The translations under genes were made by a program, and so were the position numbers. Below the pieces are notes generated by a model. The model had not been told where the DNA came from and did no database searches. It saw only the letters and a program-made list of their open reading frames with translations. A DNA stretch of 64,000 nt, from positions 372,001-436,000 of the forward strand of contig CAWHZD010000003.1 in NCBI GenBank assembly GCA_963833745.1, in the 5' to 3' direction. This document shows, in pieces, positions 8,042 to 16,431 of the stretch; the first letter of the stretch is position 1; each line of letters starts with the position of its first letter. Source of the stretch: AP-15 sp963833745 (GTDB lineage Bacteria; Pseudomonadota; Alphaproteobacteria; ATCC43930; CGMCC-115725).

Positions 8042-8128
8042 AGTTCTGCTATTCCGCTGAACTCTTATGCCAAAACCGCACCGAACTCGCTCCAAAATCG
8101 CCGCCTCATCCGGGGAATGCGAGCTTAG

Positions 8129-8374
8129 AATCTCGAACCGGTAAATCGCGGCGCTTGGTACAAGGAAGGCTTAAGGCCAGAGACGGCCTTAAGGACGGGT
8201 GGACGTCACCCCGATCGGCCCGGCGGCGCCTTGCAGGCGTCCTTGATCGATCTTGCCGAAGGACGCGCGCCAGCGGGCGTTCTACGCGCCGCGGGACGCT
8301 GTCTGACGTCCACGGACGCGGCCGACCTCGAACGGCTGCGACAGGGGTTGGACCGCATTGCCGGGAGGCGGTAG
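8129..8374 (+). pseudogene. gene remnant without start codon
   Basis: Open frame of 81 codons from just after a TAG (8126-8128) to TAG at 8372-8374 with convincing protein-like sequence (WYKEGLRPETALRTGG, LIDLAEGRAPAGVLRAAG, DAADLERLRQGLDRIAGRR) but no ATG or GTG at its head. It looks like the C-terminus of a gene whose front is lost. The 20-mer GTGGACSTCACCCCGATCGG occurs inside it (8199-8218) and just after it (8379-8398). Family unknown. Confidence 0.35.
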
Positions 8375-8601
8375 CCCCGTGGACCTCACCCCGATCGGTT
8401 CTGGCGCAGGCGCGCTTTGCTGCTCAGGCGGGCGGGCCGACCACGACATAGGAAGCCCGCAGCCGCGCGTGCGCCGCCCGACCTACCGAAGGTCGTCCGA
8501 AGTCGTTTCCCTCATATCAGGCGGCCGCCGCTGCGGCCTGCGGTGCGGCGTTAAGCACGAACTTGTTCGGCCTGATCAACGCCGCGTGTTACCTCGCCCT
8601 C

Positions 8602-8916
8602 ATGAGCGACGAACCCAACCCTGACCGTCATCTGGCGCGGCTTGGCATCCGCTACCTGAGCGAGATACCGGGGCCGGGTAGCATCCCGGCCACATCCGTC
8701 GTGGTGCACAACAGCGTGCGTCCGTCCCAGCGGCTGGGCGAGCGCGGCTTCCGCGCCTGGCTACAACCGCGCAGCTTGCACCTCGAACCGTGCCCATGCC
8801 GCTGGGCGGCCGAGCTCGGCGAGCACTATCGGATGCGCGAACGCCATTGGCTGAGACCCCGCGCCTACTCGCGCTCGCGGGTCCTTCTGACGCCGATTGG
8901 ACTTGCTGCATTTTAG
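8602..8916 (+). CDS. hypothetical protein, 3' end cut by IS3 fragment
   Basis: Frame starting MSDEPNPDRHLARLG with a plausible conserved core (VVVHNSVRP, LGERGFRAWL, LEPCPCRWAAELGEHY). This resembles short rhizobial hypotheticals that carry a Cys-x-Cys before a W-AP/AELG motif; that is recollection, not a search. The IS3-family fragment begins at 8898, so the last codons and the stop at 8914-8916 belong to the IS and the native C-terminus is lost. No strong ribosome binding site is seen. Confidence 0.35.
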   Translation: MSDEPNPDRHLARLGIRYLSEIPGPGSIPATSVVVHNSVRPSQRLGERGFRAWLQPRSLHLEPCPCRWAAELGEHYRMRERHWLRPRAYSRSRVLLTPIGLAAF

Positions 8917-9103
8917 TGGAGAGGCATTGGGTCATAGGGGGCGGCCAGTTTTTCGAACTGCACTGGGCTTGTGAAGTCGAGGGCGGAGTGGCGCCGGACG
9001 GGATTGTAGAAGCCATCGATGTAGCGGGCGATGGCCTGGATGGCTTGCGGGCGGGTGAAGAAGATGGTCCGCCAGACAAGCTCGGATTTCAACGTCTTGA
9101 AGA
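8898..9103 (-). mobile_element. IS3-family transposase fragment, left arm outer part
   Basis: 3' end of an IS3-family orfB on the minus strand, with its natural stop (...FEKLAAPYDPMPLH). Encoded motifs include IDGFYNPVRRHSALDF and SPVQFEKL. The fragment continues at 10431-10533 after the IS256 insertion; together the two pieces equal the right arm (11988-12296) in inverted orientation. Confidence 0.85.
9095..9103. repeat. 9-bp target-site duplication, left copy
   Basis: TCTTGAAGA directly precedes the IS256-type left terminal repeat and is repeated at 10422-10430 directly after the right one. The undisturbed site is seen, in reverse complement, in the other IS3 arm. Confidence 0.92.
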
Positions 9104-10421
9104 GGGAGTGTCAGGAATTTCGTGCGTGGTTGGGCATGATGGGAGCGAAGGAGACCGCCCATGCCGCGACGCAAGCCACCTCTTATTCCTGACGCCATTC
9201 TTGACCAGCTGCTGGCGGGCGCCGATGCGAAGACCGCCTTTGACCCGAATGGTCTGCTCGACGATCTGAAGAAGGCGCTGGCCGAGCGGGTGTTGAACGC
9301 CGAGATGGATCATCATCTGGCCGGCGAGGAGCCGGGTAACCGGCGCAACGGCTATGGTCGCAAGACCGTACTCACCGACACCGGCAAAATCGCGCTGGCG
9401 GTGCCGCGCGACCGCCAGTCGAGCTTTGATCCGCAGCTGATCGCCAAATATCAGCGCCGCTTCCCGGGTTTCGACGACAAGATAATTTCAATGTACGCCC
9501 GCGGCATGAGCACCCGCGAGATCGTCGGCCATCTGCGCGATTTGTACGGCATTGAGGTGTCGCCCGATTTGATCAGCGCGGTAACCGAGGCGGTTCTGGA
9601 CGAGGTCGCCGCCTGGCAGGCACGCCCGTTGGAAGCGACCTATCCGCTGATTTTCTTTGACGCCTTACGGGTCAAGATCCGTGACGAAGGGCTGGTCCGC
9701 AATAAGGCAGTGCACATCGCGCTCGGCGTGCGCGCTGATGGCGCCAAGGAGATCCTGGGGCTGTGGCTCGAGCAGAACGAAGGCGCCAAATTCTGGCTGC
9801 GCGTGATGAACGAGCTGAAAAATCGCGGCGTCGAGGACGTGCTGATCGCCATCGTCGACGGCTTGAAGGGCTTTCCCGAGGCGATCATCGCGGTCTTCCC
9901 CCAGGCAACGGTGCAGACCTGCATCGTTCATCTGCTGCGCCACAGCCTCGATTTTGTTTCTTGGAAGGACCGTAAGCCGGTCGCAGCGGCCCTCAAGGAC
10001 ATCTACCGGGCCGTGGATGCCGTCGCCGGCGAAACCGCGCTCACTGCCTTCGAGGAAGGCTACTGGGGCCGCAAATACCCGGCAATCGGCCAGAGCTGGC
10101 GGCGCGCCTGGGGCGAAGTCGTCCCGTTCTTTGCCTTCCCCACCGACGTTCGGCGGATTTTGTACACCACCAATGCCATCGAGGCGCTCAATTCCAAGCT
10201 CCGCCGGGCGGTCCGGGCCAGAGGCCATTTCCCCAGCGATGAGGCGGCGACAAAGCTCCTCTTCCTGGTCTTGAACCGTTCCGAAAAGGAGTGGATCATG
10301 CCGCCGCGCGAGTGGTCCATGGCCAAGTCGCAGTTCGCTGTTCTGTTCGGCGAGCGCTTCACACGAGCCATGGCGTAGTCAGTTGAACCGCCCCGCTGCG
10401 CACGAAATTCCTGATAGTCCC
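9104..10421 (+). mobile_element. IS256-family insertion sequence, complete
   Basis: 1318-bp element bounded by 23-bp terminal inverted repeats 9104-9126 and 10399-10421 (GGGAGTGTCAGGAATTTCG against GGGACTATCAGGAATTTCG at the start of each, two mismatches in 23). It is flanked by a 9-bp TCTTGAAGA duplication and inserted in the left IS3 arm. It encodes one intact transposase, so it looks young. Confidence 0.95.
9161..10378 (+). CDS. IS256-family (mutator-type) transposase
   Basis: 405-residue DDE transposase of normal length. Catalytic residues: D167 in LIFFDALRV, D233 in IVDGLKGFPE and E341 in TTNAIEALNSKLR, plus the family motifs MYARGMSTREIVGHL, CIVHLLRHSL and the C-terminal RGHFPSDEAATKLLFL. 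The ATG at 9161 is 35 bases inside the left terminal repeat, as usual for the family. No frameshift or missing residue is seen. Confidence 0.96.
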   Translation: MPRRKPPLIPDAILDQLLAGADAKTAFDPNGLLDDLKKALAERVLNAEMDHHLAGEEPGNRRNGYGRKTVLTDTGKIALAVPRDRQSSFDPQLIAKYQRRFPGFDDKIISMYARGMSTREIVGHLRDLYGIEVSPDLISAVTEAVLDEVAAWQARPLEATYPLIFFDALRVKIRDEGLVRNKAVHIALGVRADGAKEILGLWLEQNEGAKFWLRVMNELKNRGVEDVLIAIVDGLKGFPEAIIAVFPQATVQTCIVHLLRHSLDFVSWKDRKPVAAALKDIYRAVDAVAGETALTAFEEGYWGRKYPAIGQSWRRAWGEVVPFFAFPTDVRRILYTTNAIEALNSKLRRAVRARGHFPSDEAATKLLFLVLNRSEKEWIMPPREWSMAKSQFAVLFGERFTRAMA

Positions 10422-10430
10422 TCTTGAAGA

Positions 10431-10533
10431 AGGTTTCGACCATCGCGTTGTCGTAACAATTTCCTTTCCCGGACATCGAGATCAGGAAGCCGTGCTTGCT
10501 AAGCTCGGCCTGATAATCGACCGAACAATACTG
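10431..10533 (-). mobile_element. IS3-family transposase fragment, left arm inner part
   Basis: Continuation of the left IS3 orfB fragment on the other side of the IS256 element; on the minus strand it encodes QYCSVDYQAELSKHGF, SMSGKGNCYDNAMVE and TFFK. The NCYDNA...E block carries the last part of the DDE domain. It stops at CAATACTG (10526-10533), the mirror image of the point where the right arm begins. Confidence 0.85.
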
Positions 10534-10540
10534 CTTGAGT

Positions 10541-11941
10541 TCAACCGGTCGTCGCAACAGCAGTGTGCGCCGATTTCATAATCTCGTCCAAAGCCTCGGC
10601 AGGTGTTCTCCATCCAAGCGTCTTGCGCGGGCGACCATTCAGCGTTGCCGCCACGGCGGCAAGCGCGTCGACGCTGTGCATGCTCAGGTCCGTGCCCTTC
10701 GGAAAGTATTGGCGCAGTAGCCCATTGGTGTTCTCGTTCGTCCCTCTCTGCCAAGGACTGTGCGGATCGCAGAAGTAGATCTGAACGCCAGTCTCAATCC
10801 GCAGCTGGGCATGCTGGCTCAACTCTGCTCCTTGGTCCCAGGTCAACGATCGTCGCAGTTGCTCAGGCAGGGTCGTGATCGTGCGCCTGATGGCGTCGCG
10901 TACCGCCCCGGCGCCGTGGCCTGCGAGTGCGGGGCCGTTCTTGACGCGAGCTCCAGGACCGTGGCCATCCATGGGAGGCAGGTGCAGCAGCATCGTGAAC
11001 CGCGTCGTGCGCTCCACGAGGGTTCCTATGGCCGAACTTTGGACCCCGACAATAAGGTCGCCCTCCCAGTGCCCCGGCACTGCCCGGTCATCCGCTTCGG
11101 CAGGGCGTTTGCTGATCATCACCTCGGGACCAATGAAAGCTTTACCCCGACCGCGTGCGCGCGCCCGAGGAACACGGAGCGCTCGACCGGTCCGCAGGCA
11201 TGCGGTCAACTCGCGCCGAAGCCCGCCGCGGCCTTGCACATATAGCGCCTGGTAGATCGCCTCGTGGCTAATCTGCATCGTCTCATCGCGAGGAAAGTCG
11301 TGCCGCAAACGCTGCGCAATCTGCTCGGGGCTCCACGCCATACCCCATCGCCGCTTCTGTCGCGGGCCATGCCGGCGGCCCTTCCACGGCACGATCGGCC
11401 CGCGAACCGCAGCTCCGTCCTGGGCTACGACCTGGCCGGCCAGCCGATCCTGCACATACGCCCGCAGCGCCGCGTTGATCGCAAGTTTTGCGCGCTTTGG
11501 TCGACGGGCCCACCGCTCAGCGTGCCATTGCGCCGTGCTAGCCCGATACTCGAGACCGCCGCTTCGCGTCGCCGCGTTACGCCTCAATTCTCGCGAGACG
11601 GTCGATGCAGCTCGACCAAGTCGGCGGGCGATCTCTCGCACTCCAAAGCCCTGTGCAAGCGCGAGCGCGATCTCCTCCCGCTCGGAAAATGCCAGATAGC
11701 GCCCAGACAGCAGCTTCGACGATGGCGCAAATGTCGAAGAGGGCATGCCACCAGCCTCCCGAAACCAACGGGTCCCGACCGGCGGCGACACCCCCGCGCC
11801 GATCGCCGCGTCCTCGCTTGATAGACCAGCCGCTATCAACGCCCAAAAGCGCAGCCGATCCTCACGTCGCGCCATCCCCGACCGCCCGGGCGACCTCAAC
11901 TTGTCCCGTAACGCTCGATCCGACCGCCGTCGCCCTGCCAT
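10541..11941 (-). CDS. IS30-family transposase
   Basis: 466-residue DDE transposase. Domain order: N-terminal helix-turn-helix region (YLAFSEREEIALALAQGFGV, IARRLGRAASTVSRELRRN), then the catalytic core with D in GHWEGDLIVG, D in LTWDQGAEL and E in QRGTNENTNGLLRQYFP. These motifs are diagnostic of IS30. The stop codon lies inside the terminal inverted repeat. The first roughly 70 residues are an extra, less conserved extension, and a start further inside is possible. Confidence 0.93.
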   Translation of the reverse strand: MAGRRRSDRALRDKLRSPGRSGMARREDRLRFWALIAAGLSSEDAAIGAGVSPPVGTRWFREAGGMPSSTFAPSSKLLSGRYLAFSEREEIALALAQGFGVREIARRLGRAASTVSRELRRNAATRSGGLEYRASTAQWHAERWARRPKRAKLAINAALRAYVQDRLAGQVVAQDGAAVRGPIVPWKGRRHGPRQKRRWGMAWSPEQIAQRLRHDFPRDETMQISHEAIYQALYVQGRGGLRRELTACLRTGRALRVPRARARGRGKAFIGPEVMISKRPAEADDRAVPGHWEGDLIVGVQSSAIGTLVERTTRFTMLLHLPPMDGHGPGARVKNGPALAGHGAGAVRDAIRRTITTLPEQLRRSLTWDQGAELSQHAQLRIETGVQIYFCDPHSPWQRGTNENTNGLLRQYFPKGTDLSMHSVDALAAVAATLNGRPRKTLGWRTPAEALDEIMKSAHTAVATTG

Positions 11942-11980
11942 CGCAACATTTCTTCCGGTTGTGTTGCGACGACCAGTTGA
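10541..11980 (-). mobile_element. IS30-family insertion sequence
   Basis: Element bounded by near-identical inverted repeats TCAACCGGTCGTCGCAAC (from 10541) and GTTGCGACGACCAGTTGA (to 11980); the match continues to 10559 and from 11962. The outer 7 bases on each side (10534-10540, 11981-11987) differ and may be element ends or filler. It sits exactly between two inverted copies of the same IS3 fragment; IS30 elements are known to prefer symmetric, palindrome-like targets. Confidence 0.85.
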
Positions 11981-11987
11981 TTCCGCC

Positions 11988-12296
11988 CAGTATTGTTCGG
12001 TCGATTATCAGGCCGAGCTTAGCAAGCACGGCATCCTGATCTCGATGTCCGGGAAAGGAAATTGTTACGACAACGCGATGGTCGAAACCTTCTTCAAGAC
12101 GTTGAAATCCGAGCTTGTCTGGCGGACCATCTTCTTCACCCGCCCGCAAGCCATCCAGGCCATCGCCCGCTACATCGATGGCTTCTACAATCCCGTCCGG
12201 CGCCACTCCGCCCTCGACTTCACAAGCCCAGTGCAGTTCGAAAAACTGGACCGCCCTATGACCCAATGCCTCTCCACTAAAATGCAGCAAGTCCAC
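11988..12296 (+). mobile_element. IS3-family transposase fragment, right arm
   Basis: 309-bp plus-strand copy of the same IS3 orfB 3' end, beginning at CAGTATTG and encoding QYCSVDYQAELSKHGI, SMSGKGNCYDNAMVE, RPQAIQAIARYIDGFY and PVRRHSALDF. A one-base loss near the end (KLDRP instead of KLAAP) destroys the normal stop. It is the inverted partner of 8898-9103 plus 10431-10533; both end at ...CAGCAAGTCCA. Confidence 0.87.
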
Positions 12297-12451
12297 GCTC
12301 CCTCCCGCGCGAGCGGGTTCGTTCATCGGCGCGTTTGAGCCATTGCCGGAGGCTTCAGCGAAGGTCTCTTCTCCGAACCGACAGCGGTCGCTCGGCCCTG
12401 GGCGCGGGAACTGCGCCATCAGCTCAACCCAGTTTTTGTTGAGTGCATGAC

Positions 12452-12748
12452 CTACGCCCTAGCAAGCCGCCTAAGGGCGAACTGGATGGAGACCAGGGTC
12501 ACGAAGGTGACCAGAGTTTCAGCAAGGTTCTCGAAATCCTTGGCGAGACGCCGGTTGCGTCCGAACCAGGAGCAGATGCGCTCGACCACCCAGCGGTGCG
12601 GCAGCACGACGGTAATCTTCCGCCGCTGCCACACCGTGACAAAACTCTCCTCCAGCTCTTCGGCCAGTTCTCGATGCCGCACGATAGCACGAATGCCAAA
12701 TAGTTTCGCCGAAGTTTGCGCATAGAGCGCGGCAAACGCCGCCCGGTT
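12452..12748 (-). pseudogene. IS5-family transposase C-terminal remnant
   Basis: Minus-strand frame open from 12748 to TAG at 12452 with the classic C-terminus of an IS5/IS427-type transposase: TVVLPHRWVVERICSWF, GRNRRLAKDFENLAETL, VSIQFALRRLARA. The N-terminal two thirds, including the first catalytic Asp, are missing, and the frame closes upstream at a TAA. It is a dead fragment at the edge of the IS pile. Confidence 0.8.
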
Positions 12749-13246
12749 TTACGAATCAGATGCTGAAGCAGCGGCGAGTCCTGGGACTGCCGGTCGGTCC
12801 ATCCTAGTTCCTAAGTGAGGGCACCATGCACGTTGCCGCAGTCGGTCTAGCCGATGCTGCCGGAGGCGAGGCCGCGGCGGAGCGAGACGCAGTCAAGGGC
12901 AACGTGCACGTTCCCCATAACCGTCGCCCCGACTGACAAACGAAGATGGGCCTAATCGGCTTTGTCGTGCTGCGGCCGAAGAATTCCGCGGGAGACCGCC
13001 GCAGATCATCGGGTGAGAGAAAGCCGTCGTCGATGGCCCCGGTGATCCATTCGCGCGCTGCGCTCCAGAACCGCGACCGGTGGCCGGCGCAACAAAAGCG
13101 TTGCTGCTTCCCGCCGGCGCGAGCCTCAAATGGGCGTACGCATCAAGCATATGACCCAACGATCACGTCAACCCTGGCGCCGACGCTACTGGGACCGCGC
13201 ACGCACGATGCGGCGAGGAGTGGAACGGCTCTCGGGAGTTCCGTAG
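12749..13246. other. about 500 bp between IS remnant and integrated element
   Basis: No strongly supported gene. It contains a candidate small basic ORF near 13130-13246 and otherwise coding-like debris. I looked here for a partial copy of the tRNA-Ser sequence, as expected at the far end of an element integrated at 18.7 kb, and saw none. Confidence 0.4.
13130..13246 (+). CDS. candidate 38-aa basic peptide
   Basis: ATG at 13130 opens a 38-codon frame, MGVRIKHMTQRSRQPWRRRY..., ending TAG at 13244-13246, one base before the stop codon of the convergent gene. It is strongly basic. The frame extends upstream without a start as far as a TGA, so it could also be the tail of a broken gene. Weak support. 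Confidence 0.22.
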   Translation: MGVRIKHMTQRSRQPWRRRYWDRARTMRRGVERLSGVP

Positions 13247-13780
13247 TCATGGCGGCGCAAAGTCGGACGGCGGTTCGATTCCGAGCTCCCGCAGTCCGGC
13301 AATCGCATCGCCGTGCCAGCGCCGACCGAAGCGGATCAGGCATTCGTTCTCCTCGTCAAAGTGGATGCGGTTTCCGTCCGCAAGCGCGAGCGCCGACAAG
13401 CCGCCGATCGGTTCATCGCAACCCGCACATTGCCAAACCGGCCACCTTCGACCGTACTGCACGCGCCACTCGTCAACGAGATCGTTAAACGCAAGCCGTT
13501 GGGCTCCGGACCGCCCCCGTTTGCCACTTAGCTGCCGATGAATAGTGCGGATCGTAAAATAATTGCGCCACCAGGCGGCATCAGCGGGGGATCGATGACC
13601 CTCGTCGGCGTCGGGGTCATCGGCCAATAGGCGAAGGATCTCGGCCTTTGCACGCCGCAGTCCTTCGACCAACTCAGGTGCCAGAGGCCGCGGTGCGCTT
13701 ACGATGACTCGGTCACGGGAAACGGTGAATTTGGCGCCGGCCGCCGTGGCAGCTTGGAGGAGATCGATGGCCGCGCTCAC
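13247..13780 (-). CDS. integrated-element hypothetical with TubC-like N-terminus
   Basis: 177-residue protein. GTG at 13780 is the start: AAGGAGGAGCT precedes it and it overlaps the stop of the upstream ATPase gene in a GTGA quartet, so translation is coupled. The N-terminal 50 residues (SAAIDLLQAATAAGAKFTV, LVEGLRRAKAEILRLL) resemble TubC-type docking domains often found beside primases in rhizobial islands. The C-terminal part has a CxxC (WQCAGCDEPIGG) and an HFDEENECLIRFGRRWH segment. A role in the element's replication is inferred only from position. Confidence 0.7.
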   Translation of the reverse strand: MSAAIDLLQAATAAGAKFTVSRDRVIVSAPRPLAPELVEGLRRAKAEILRLLADDPDADEGHRSPADAAWWRNYFTIRTIHRQLSGKRGRSGAQRLAFNDLVDEWRVQYGRRWPVWQCAGCDEPIGGLSALALADGNRIHFDEENECLIRFGRRWHGDAIAGLRELGIEPPSDFAPP

Positions 13781-15666
13781 AGCTCCTCCTTCCACTCTTC
13801 GAGAGTGGCCGAAACAGCGTTCGGAGCGTTCGTAGCGTTTGGCGCGAACGTTTCTGAGCCTTCGCCGCGAACACCAGCGTTCGGATCAGCGTTCGGGAGA
13901 CCCCGGCCAGCGTTCGGGCTGCGTTCGGACGAACCTGCTGTAAGCGGCTGAACCGGCGGTATTTTATCCGGACCCGATCGCTCCGAACGCTGCGAACGCT
14001 GTTTTTTGTCTACCTCGATCTCAACCTGTTTGACCCGGGTTTCGGGATGACGCGCGTCGAGGTTGACGGAAACACCGACTCGCCGAAGCGACGGAGCAGC
14101 CCGACGCAGCCTGCCGGAAAGCTGCGCACTGCCCTTCGGCCAAGCGCGCGTGCGCCGCACATCTTCGGCTACGAGGTCATTCAATCTGGTCAACAACTCC
14201 GTCGCCGACCCCGTCCATTTCTCCTTCGCTGCGAAATCCCGGACCGCCAGCGCTACCGCATCTGCCTCGATGGCGTGGTCGGTCGCGTCTCTCCGGTTGG
14301 CCGAATATGCCACGTGGAAATCCCCCTCCGTCCAACCAAAGGCCGGGGCTGCTGCTGTCGACCAACACACAAAATCCGCCATACGCGGGATCTCGGTGAG
14401 CTTCTCTTCGACAGCAGCATGATCCCGCAGCGCGAGCACGACGCCGCCTAGCAAGTCCGCGAGGATTGCCGGCACTGCCTCGTCGACGGAGGCCCAGAAC
14501 TTCTTCTCGCTCCGCCGATTGCTGCCTGAGATTGGCGGAGAAGTCAGCACGATCGAACGGTCGGCAAAATCCGATCGCGTTGCTAGCATCGGAATGCCGT
14601 TGACGATGATTGGCCGACACGCCGTAATCAGAATCTCTTCATCGTCGGAATAAAGTTTTCGTTTCCGCAACCCCGTCCCGGTGGCGAGACGGCATAGCGC
14701 ATCCGCCAAGTCGGCATCTATCGACGAGATGTTATCGAACCCGACTACCTGTCCGTTGAGGGCAGCGATGATCAGGTCTTCCTCGCTCTTCGGTTTGGCA
14801 GATAGCAAAACCTTGTTCGGATCGATAATTCTACGAACAAGCTTGGCCTTCGTGCTTTTTGCCGATCCTGGCTCGCCATCGATGACGAGCATCACATACG
14901 GGCCGCTCGGCCGAAGGGCCTGGACCAAGTAAAATACCAGCAGTCGAAAATCGTTTTCGGTTGCCATATTTACCAGCGCCCGCAGCCGATTGATGCCGTC
15001 TTCGCCCTTGGGCAACGGAAGCGCGCGCATGCCTGGAGGACGAATGAACGGGATTGGGGCTCCTGCGACCAGCCTCCAACCACGCGGAGTAATTTCGATC
15101 GCGGACCAATCGGGTGTTCCAAGATCGAGGTAGATCGCTCCGTCGGCTTCGCCGACGCGTACATACGGCTGGCGAACCCGTCCATTGCACGCAATGGCTT
15201 CAAGAGCATTCAACCCTTCGCGATAGGATTGGTCAGAGGGTGCCGTGGGTCGCGAACCGCCGTCCTTGGTCTTCGCAGGAAAGCGCGCGCCATATTCGCG
15301 CAGAAGCAAGCGTCGAAAGCCGTCCGAACGAAGGCGCCAGTGCTCGCTGTGACCGCTCATCGGAACGGTGGCGTAGGCGACAAAATCCGGATCACACCAA
15401 AGATCACACTCCAGGCCCACTTCGATGACCTGCTCCCGTTGCGCCTCGCGCGCGTCCTCGTCGTCGCTGGATCGCCGCGCGCGTTTCACCTCCTGGTCGA
15501 GCGTCCCAAGTTGAACACCAAGGCGCTTTGCTTCAGCTTTGCGTCTTTGATCGTATTTGTTCGGCGGAAGGGCGGCCAGATCGTGCACCGCTGCGCCAAA
15601 GTCGGGCGCGACTTCCTCGGCTGCCTCGATAACCCGGCGCACGTCGTCAATCCCGTCAGGCGGCAT
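13777..15666 (-). CDS. D5-like / P4-type replication ATPase of integrated element
   Basis: 629-residue P-loop NTPase, probably the replicative helicase partner of the primase encoded just upstream. Walker A is GEPGSAKST in LVIDGEPGSAKSTKAKL and a Walker B-like segment is VVGFDNIS; sensor-like residues follow in LITACRPIIVNGI and FADRSIVLTSP. ATG at 15666 is chosen because GGAGG lies 7 bases before it; a longer frame to 15840 only re-reads the upstream gene. It overlaps the toprim gene by 11 bases. The last 60 residues are low-complexity (PNAGRGLPNADPNAG, APNATNAPNAV), encoded by repeated GCGTTCG heptamers. Confidence 0.8.
   Translation of the reverse strand: MPPDGIDDVRRVIEAAEEVAPDFGAAVHDLAALPPNKYDQRRKAEAKRLGVQLGTLDQEVKRARRSSDDEDAREAQREQVIEVGLECDLWCDPDFVAYATVPMSGHSEHWRLRSDGFRRLLLREYGARFPAKTKDGGSRPTAPSDQSYREGLNALEAIACNGRVRQPYVRVGEADGAIYLDLGTPDWSAIEITPRGWRLVAGAPIPFIRPPGMRALPLPKGEDGINRLRALVNMATENDFRLLVFYLVQALRPSGPYVMLVIDGEPGSAKSTKAKLVRRIIDPNKVLLSAKPKSEEDLIIAALNGQVVGFDNISSIDADLADALCRLATGTGLRKRKLYSDDEEILITACRPIIVNGIPMLATRSDFADRSIVLTSPPISGSNRRSEKKFWASVDEAVPAILADLLGGVVLALRDHAAVEEKLTEIPRMADFVCWSTAAAPAFGWTEGDFHVAYSANRRDATDHAIEADAVALAVRDFAAKEKWTGSATELLTRLNDLVAEDVRRTRAWPKGSAQLSGRLRRAAPSLRRVGVSVNLDARHPETRVKQVEIEVDKKQRSQRSERSGPDKIPPVQPLTAGSSERSPNAGRGLPNADPNAGVRGEGSETFAPNATNAPNAVSATLEEWKEEL
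13817..14000. repeat. GCGTTCG heptamer cluster inside the ATPase gene
   Basis: Six exact GCGTTCG copies and one variant lie between 13817 and about 13927, followed by two copies in inverted orientation (CGAACGC) near 13985-13998. They encode the low-complexity C-terminus of the D5-like protein. Arrays of this density within replication genes can be iterons; simple coding low complexity is the alternative. Confidence 0.5.
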
Positions 15667-16431
15667 CGGATGCCTCCGTAGTCGCGGCGACGCGCCCAAC
15701 CAACACGTCGTTGAAGTCCCCAAACTTGGGCGGCATCGCGATCCGCACTCGGCGGCCTTCGCGGAGCCAGCGCAGGGCCGCGGTTTCAGCGGCACGCTCG
15801 CCGGCTCCGTCGCTGTCATGGTCCGCCAAAATGATGACACAACTGGCGATCGGCGGTGGCGGAAGGGGGAGAGCCTTCAGCCCTGAGGTACTGAGCGCCG
15901 CCCAAACCGGTAAGGAGGCGCACGCCCGCATCGCAGCGGCGCAGCTTTCGATGCCCTCGCCGATAGCCAGCACGTCACCCGCCGGCCTTAGTATTACCGC
16001 CCCACCACCGCATGGTCCGAGCATCGCCCTTGGTTTGGCTATGGGCGCCTTTCCGGCTCCTTCATCCAAAAGGAATGTGCGATGGAGACCCCTCAGCTCT
16101 CCGGTCAGCGGGTCGCGGACGGACAACCCTCAAGAATTTGCCGGATTTCGAGCGAGCGATCCTTTACCTCGCGCTTGGGGACCTTATGCCGGGAACCACT
16201 GCTGCTGGCTCGCCGGCCCGACGCGCGACCTTCAATCAACCCGCGCCGGCGCAGTTCGGCCAGCACGTCGCGGAAATCACAGCCCGCCCAGCATTTGACG
16301 ATGATGCCGCAGTCCCCATCGCGCAGCGAGAGTGACGGAGTTCGGTCGTCATGCGCCGGGCAGTGGCACGACCACCATCCGCCCGACTGGCTCTCGCCGC
16401 CGAGTACGCGGGCGACAGCCTCGGCGCTCAT
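15656..16431 (-). pseudogene. CHC2 zinc-finger / toprim primase, split by deletion and frameshift
   Basis: Two overlapping minus-strand frames make one DNA primase. 16105-16431 (108 aa) has the zinc-binding N-terminus (WWSCHCPAHDDRTPSLSL, VKCWAGCDFRDVLAEL). 15656-16126 (156 aa, only a TTG as start) has the toprim core: acidic Glu in AIGEGIESC and DxD in ILADHDSDGAGER, ending in FGDFNDVLVG. The usual middle region of roughly 80 residues between them is absent and the frames differ, so a deletion joined QILEG to VRDPLTGE out of frame. The N-terminal part starts in an ATGA overlap with the HTH gene upstream. Two separate polypeptides remain possible. Confidence 0.7.

Noticed and set aside
12893..13488. 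Overlapping ORFs on both strands between the IS pile and the element
   Set aside because: No motif, ribosome binding site or natural composition in any of them, apart from the weakly supported 38-aa frame listed.
16105..16126. Programmed frameshift between the primase halves
   Set aside because: The linker domain of roughly 80 residues is missing, so a simple ribosomal shift would not give a normal primase; no slippery heptamer is visible.
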